Part shown: in pieces, positions 15,382-18,333 of the stretch | How positions within the stretch are numbered: the first letter of the stretch is position 1 | How the letters are laid out: each line of letters opens with the position of its first letter | Assembly (NCBI GenBank): GCA_029779375.1 | Contig: JAKPAR010000183.1 | Location: forward strand, 1-18,333 | Length of the DNA: 18,333 nt | Direction: 5' to 3' | Source of the DNA: Bacillota bacterium | Lineage (GTDB): Bacteria; Bacillota; Clostridia; Tissierellales; Sporanaerobacteraceae | Translations under genes and position numbers: made by a program | The notes under the pieces: generated by a model | Seen by the model: the letters and a program-made list of their open reading frames with translations, nothing else | Told to the model about the DNA's origin: nothing | The model's database searches: none

Positions 15382-15397
15382 TTTTTGGAGGTCTAAA

Positions 15398-15991
15398 ATG
15401 AAAAGAATGTCGAAGGTAGAGGAAAATAAGCAGCTTAAAGAAGAATCGCTTTATGCTGCTGCATATGAGTTATTCACAACTCAAGGTATTCACAATACGG
15501 CTATAAATGATATCGTAAAAAAAGCAGGTGTAGCTAAAGGTACTTTTTATCTGTATTTTAAAGACAAATATGATATATTAGATAAAATTGTTTTAAAAAA
15601 GAGCAGCCAAATATTGAGCCAAGCTATAAGTGAAACAAATAAGGAACAATTTGAAAAATTTGAAGATAAACTTCTTTATTTTATAGACTACATAATTGAG
15701 TATTTAAAAGAAAACAAATTGCTTTTAAAGATTATATATAAAAATCTTTCATGGGGAATAATAAAAAAAGCCTATAAAGATTATGAAGAAATAAATGAAA
15801 TATTTTACATGTTCGAAGAAGGACTTAAAGATTTTAATTATGAAGAAGAAGAGATAAAGAAATTGCTTTTTATAATTTTGGAATTGACAGGTTCAGTATG
15901 CTATAGTTGCATAATTTTAAACGAACCGGCCGATATAGATGAAATGAAACCAATTTTATTTTCTGCTATTAAAAAAATTATCATAAGATAA
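15398..15991 (+). CDS. TetR/AcrR-family transcriptional regulator
   Basis: A 197-residue protein with an N-terminal TetR helix-turn-helix at about residues 12-60: LYAAAYELFTTQGIHNTAIN, DIVKKAGVAKGTFYLYFKDK and YDILDKIV. The G-V-A-K-G-T-F-Y-L-Y-F recognition helix is textbook. The C-terminal ligand domain is not one I can match to a known inducer. It follows the GDT1 gene by 57 bases on the same strand, with GGAGGT (15386-15391) 6 bases before the ATG. It may regulate itself or a target outside the window. A direct role in manganese export is not shown, since the exporter already has a riboswitch. Confidence 0.93.
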   Translation: MKRMSKVEENKQLKEESLYAAAYELFTTQGIHNTAINDIVKKAGVAKGTFYLYFKDKYDILDKIVLKKSSQILSQAISETNKEQFEKFEDKLLYFIDYIIEYLKENKLLLKIIYKNLSWGIIKKAYKDYEEINEIFYMFEEGLKDFNYEEEEIKKLLFIILELTGSVCYSCIILNEPADIDEMKPILFSAIKKIIIR

Positions 15992-15999
15992 AGACCAGT

Positions 16000-16031
16000 A
16001 AAATTTGGCTAGTGGATACTAGGTAAATTTT
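16000..16031 (+). terminator. Weak hairpin after the TetR gene
   Basis: AAAATTT (16000-16006) pairs with AAATTTT (16025-16031), and CTAGT (16009-16013) with ACTAG (16018-16022), around a GGAT loop with one internal mismatch. It lies 9 bases after the tetR-type stop and ends in four Ts, so it may be a weak terminator. Confidence 0.4.
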
Positions 16032-16094
16032 GTGTATCTATTCATATCTAATGTTCTCATAAATTATGGCTATCTATCATAATTTCACCTCAAA

Positions 16095-16135
16095 CAAAAA
16101 ATAGTTAGAATTCTAACTGTTAGAATTCTAACTAT
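16095..16135 (-). terminator. Double palindrome, probable terminator of the CAP-domain gene
   Basis: GTTAGAATTCTAAC occurs twice (16104-16117 and 16119-16132), each copy a perfect palindrome. The whole 16101-16135 block is also symmetric about T16118 and can fold as a 17-bp hairpin. Read on the minus strand it lies 31 bases after the CAP gene stop and runs into TTTTTT, as for an intrinsic terminator. It could also be a tandem operator. Confidence 0.6.
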
Positions 16136-16166
16136 AATTATAAGTACTATTTTAAATTAGCTAATA

Positions 16167-16850
16167 TCAATCTGTAAATATTTGTGTCCAATAAGTTGTA
16201 CCGCTTTTATCTGTAGCATAACCTATACCAATTTTGTTGAAGTTTGGATTCAATATATTTGCACGGTGTCCTTGAGAGTTCATCCATCCATTTACCACAG
16301 AAGAAGCACTGTAGTAGCCTTTGGCAATATTTTCTCCTGCAGTTTTGTATTTTATTCCAAAGCTTTTCATCATAGTGAAAGAATCTCCATAAGTAGGTGA
16401 AGTGTGGCTAAAATAATTTTTATCAGCCATATCTTGAGATTTAGTTCTAGCTACTTTTGAAAGTTCTTCACTGTAAGTAAAGGGAGCTAGTCCTTCTTTT
16501 TTTCTCTCTTCATTTATGAGTTTTAAGACTTCTAACTCCATTGCATTTGCTGTACTTGATACAGAAGTATTGGTATTAGTGTTAGTGTTGGTATTAGTGT
16601 TAGTATTGGTATTAGTGTTGGTATTAGTATTAGGTACAGCATATCTATTATAAGTATATTTATATGGTGAATAGGTTACATATTTATATAGGACATTTTG
16701 ATTATTTATTTGATAACAGTTTGAGCAATTGGTATTTATGGTATATCTTATGGTTGTGGAACCTCCAGCACTAGCAAAGCTTGATGAAGAAAGCAGTAAC
16801 AGAGATATAGTTGTCGACAATAGAGTTTTTTTCGCATTTCCTTTTTTCAT
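16167..16850 (-). CDS. Secreted CAP-domain (SCP/YkwD-like) protein with Asn-Thr repeat linker
   Basis: A 227-residue exported protein. A signal peptide with a Lys-rich start and a Leu/Ser-rich core ends near SSSSFASA. It is followed by a Tyr/Asn-rich stretch containing CSNC, then eleven Asn-Thr repeats, then a bacterial CAP domain (about residues 104-227). CAP landmarks are ELEVLKLINEERKKEGL, YFSHTSPTYGD (His), AGENIAKGY (Glu), and GHRANILNPNFNKIGIGYA (His). Bacterial CAP proteins of this kind are extracellular or cell-surface, sometimes spore-associated; their biochemical role is unsettled. AAGGAGGTAAT lies about 8 bases before the ATG. It is convergent with the TetR gene and downstream of tyrS on the same strand, but a terminator after tyrS makes it an independent unit. 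Confidence 0.92.
   Translation of the reverse strand: MKKGNAKKTLLSTTISLLLLSSSSFASAGGSTTIRYTINTNCSNCYQINNQNVLYKYVTYSPYKYTYNRYAVPNTNTNTNTNTNTNTNTNTNTNTSVSSTANAMELEVLKLINEERKKEGLAPFTYSEELSKVARTKSQDMADKNYFSHTSPTYGDSFTMMKSFGIKYKTAGENIAKGYYSASSVVNGWMNSQGHRANILNPNFNKIGIGYATDKSGTTYWTQIFTD
16566..16631 (-). repeat. Eleven tandem hexanucleotide units encoding Asn-Thr
   Basis: On the minus strand, eleven consecutive AAY-ACY codon pairs encode eleven Asn-Thr dipeptides. The third bases vary (T or C), so the tract is not perfectly uniform. Because the unit is six bases, gain or loss of copies keeps the frame and changes only the linker length. Confidence 0.95.
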
Positions 16851-16930
16851 TATTTATTACCTCCTTGGATTTTTGAGTGTAATACATAAAGATATTTGAC
16901 TTTCCCCCTTCCTTTTTAAATTTGTTTATG

Positions 16931-16939
16931 AGTATATCA
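16931..16939 (-). promoter_or_regulatory. Possible extended -10 for the CAP-domain gene
   Basis: On the minus strand TG-A-TATACT (16939 down to 16931) resembles an extended -10. No good -35 sits 16-18 bases further upstream, so the call is weak. Nothing else is recognisable in the 16851-17000 interval apart from the ribosome site. Confidence 0.3.
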
Positions 16940-17002
16940 TTAATGACTTTTCAGATAAACCCTTAATATGTGGGTATAGAGGGATATGAAGGAAATGGGC
17001 TA

Positions 17003-17042
17003 TAAAAAATAAGAAGTTCTACAATTTTTGTAGAACTTCTTT
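17003..17042 (-). terminator. Intrinsic terminator of tyrS
   Basis: AAGAAGTTCTACAA (17011-17024) pairs with its complement at 17028-17041 as a 14-bp perfect stem with a TTT loop. On the minus strand it begins about 20 bases after the tyrS stop and is followed by ATTTTTTATA, the expected U-run. Confidence 0.9.
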
Positions 17043-17060
17043 AATATAAAAATTATAATC

Positions 17061-18287
17061 TTAGACTAATTTAACTTGATGATAAACTTTTTTGCCTTTT
17101 CTTATCATCAATTTATTGTCATCAAAGTCAGCTATTTCTATCTTTAGATTTGGATCATCTACTCTCCTATCGCCAATGTAGATTCCACCTTGCTTTATAA
17201 GTCTCCTACCTTCACTATTTGAACTAGTTAATCCCAATTTGGTCATTAAATCCAATATTCCCATGCCATCTTTAAAATTGGATTTGTCTATTTCAGTAGT
17301 AGGAATAGACCCTTCTTGGTTTCCACCTGCAAATAGTGCTTTGGCAGCTTTTTGTGCTTTTTGTGCTTCTTCTTCTCCATGAACGGTTTTGGTTACTTCA
17401 TAAGCAAGAATTTCTTTAGCTCTGTTTATCTCTGCTCCTTCAAGGGATGACAATTTTTTTACTTCATCCATAGGAAGCATGGTAAGCATTGAAAGACATT
17501 TTTCTACATCTCTATCATCAATATTTCTCAAGTATTGATATAGTTCATAAGGTGAAGTTTTTTCACTATCTAGCCAAATGGTGCCAGATTCCGTTTTTCC
17601 CATTTTTTTGCCCTCAGCATTGGTTAAGAGCTTAAATGTCATAGCATATACTTTGTCATTTTCAATTCTTCTTACCAATTCATATCCACTTAATATATTG
17701 GACCATTGATCGCTTCCACCTATCTGAAGTTTACAATTGTAGTCTCTGTAAAGTTTTAGAAAGTCATAGGATTGCATGAGCATATAGCTAAATTCAAAAT
17801 AAGTTAGTCCTTTTTCTAGTCTCTGTTTATAGCATTCGGCAGCAAGCATTCTATTGACTGAAAAATGTATACCAATTTCTCTTAAAAACTCAACATAGTT
17901 TAGATCTAAAAGCCAGTCTGCATTATTTACTACCAATGCCTTATCGTCACTGAAATCAATAAATTTTGAAAGTTGCTCTTTAAATCTAGTTGCATTGTAA
18001 TCAATTTGTTCTTTTGTAAGCATTTTTCTCATATCTGATTTTCCACTTGGGTCTCCAATCAATGTTGTACCACCACCAAGTAGTGCAATAGGCTTATGTC
18101 CAGCTTCTTGCATATGTTTCATAACCATTATTTGAACAAAATGTCCTAAGGTCAAACTGTCTGCTGTAGCATCGAAGCCAATATAAAAGGTAACAGATTC
18201 CTTATTTAAAAGTTCATGTAGTTCATCTTCATAAGTAACTTGGTCAATATATCCTCTTTCTTTTAACAAGTCGAGTACATTATTCAA
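17061..18287 (-). CDS. tyrS: Tyrosyl-tRNA synthetase
   Basis: A 408-residue class I aminoacyl-tRNA synthetase that charges tRNA-Tyr. [17 protein letters not shown] contains the HIGH-equivalent motif (LGH, residues 47-49). [31 protein letters not shown] and [12 protein letters not shown] form the tyrosine pocket, and KKMGKTESG (227-235) is the KMSKS equivalent. The C-terminal S4 RNA-binding domain (about 340-400) carries [17 protein letters not shown]. The start is a TTG (18285-18287) with AAAAGGAGG ending 8 bases upstream. Two TyrRS subtypes exist in Firmicutes (TyrS and TyrZ); I cannot assign the subtype firmly. Only 46 bases of leader are in the window. Confidence 0.95.
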   Translation of the reverse strand: MNNVLDLLKERGYIDQVTYEDELHELLNKESVTFYIGFDATADSLTLGHFVQIMVMKHMQEAGHKPIALLGGGTTLIGDPSGKSDMRKMLTKEQIDYNATRFKEQLSKFIDFSDDKALVVNNADWLLDLNYVEFLREIGIHFSVNRMLAAECYKQRLEKGLTYFEFSYMLMQSYDFLKLYRDYNCKLQIGGSDQWSNILSGYELVRRIENDKVYAMTFKLLTNAEGKKMGKTESGTIWLDSEKTSPYELYQYLRNIDDRDVEKCLSMLTMLPMDEVKKLSSLEGAEINRAKEILAYEVTKTVHGEEEAQKAQKAAKALFAGGNQEGSIPTTEIDKSNFKDGMGILDLMTKLGLTSSNSEGRRLIKQGGIYIGDRRVDDPNLKIEIADFDDNKLMIRKGKKVYHQVKLV

Positions 18288-18302
18288 AACAAAAACCTCC
18301 TT

Positions 18303-18333
18303 TTTCTAAAATAAATAATATAAAAAAGGGTTC
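18303..18333 (-). other. Edge of the tyrS leader, possible terminator remnant
   Basis: Read on the minus strand, the window edge shows GAACCCTTTTTTATATT, a short G/C-containing run followed by six Ts just before the tyrS ribosome site. This would fit the 3' arm and U-run of a leader terminator such as that of a T-box. The rest lies outside the window, so this is only a hint. Confidence 0.25.

Noticed and set aside
16566..16631. The hexanucleotide tract as a CRISPR-like or mobile repeat
   Set aside because: There are no spacers, the units are six bases and in frame, and they encode a regular Asn-Thr linker inside a secreted protein.

Overview
The window is AT-rich chromosomal DNA from a low-GC, anaerobic Gram-positive bacterium of the Clostridia/Tissierellia type. 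This rests on strong AGGAGG-type ribosome binding sites, frequent TTG and GTG starts, an oxygen-independent (cbi-type) B12 pathway, and riboswitches that end in Firmicutes-style rho-independent terminators. The genus cannot be fixed by reading alone. I see no mobile element, CRISPR array, rRNA or tRNA.

Layout. Positions 1-238 hold the 3' end of a membrane-dipeptidase (M19) gene. Next come a secreted CapA-like metallophosphatase-fold protein and a patatin-like lipase. From about 2590 to 14013 runs a B12 operon on the plus strand. It has a TTGACA promoter, a cobalamin riboswitch with a terminator, then cbiP (short), cbiB, cobD, cbiA, cbiC, cbiD, cbiE, cbiT, cbiL, cbiF, cbiG, cbiH, cbiJ and a small cysteine-rich protein gene. 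The genes overlap or abut, several starting at TTG codons a few bases inside the previous gene. Together they cover the steps from cobalt-factor II to adenosylcobinamide phosphate. The cobaltochelatase, cobalt transporter, corrinoid adenosyltransferase and nucleotide-loop genes (cobU, cobS, cobT) are not in the window.

Positions 14004-15340 are a second regulated unit: a promoter, a yybP-ykoY (manganese) riboswitch with its terminator, and a GDT1/UPF0016-family cation exporter with an unusual cysteine-containing C-terminal extension. A TetR-family regulator follows. Convergent to it, on the minus strand, lie a secreted CAP-domain protein with an Asn-Thr repeat linker and tyrS (tyrosyl-tRNA synthetase), each followed by a hairpin that fits a terminator.

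The most notable observation is the first gene of the B12 operon. It encodes a cobyric acid synthase that keeps the N-terminal ATP-binding domain and what looks like the family's extreme C-terminal tail, but lacks the whole glutamine amidotransferase domain between them. The enzyme would need free ammonia or a separate glutaminase partner. Second, no terminator is visible between the end of the B12 operon and the manganese riboswitch, so the conditional terminator of that switch may also end the B12 transcript.
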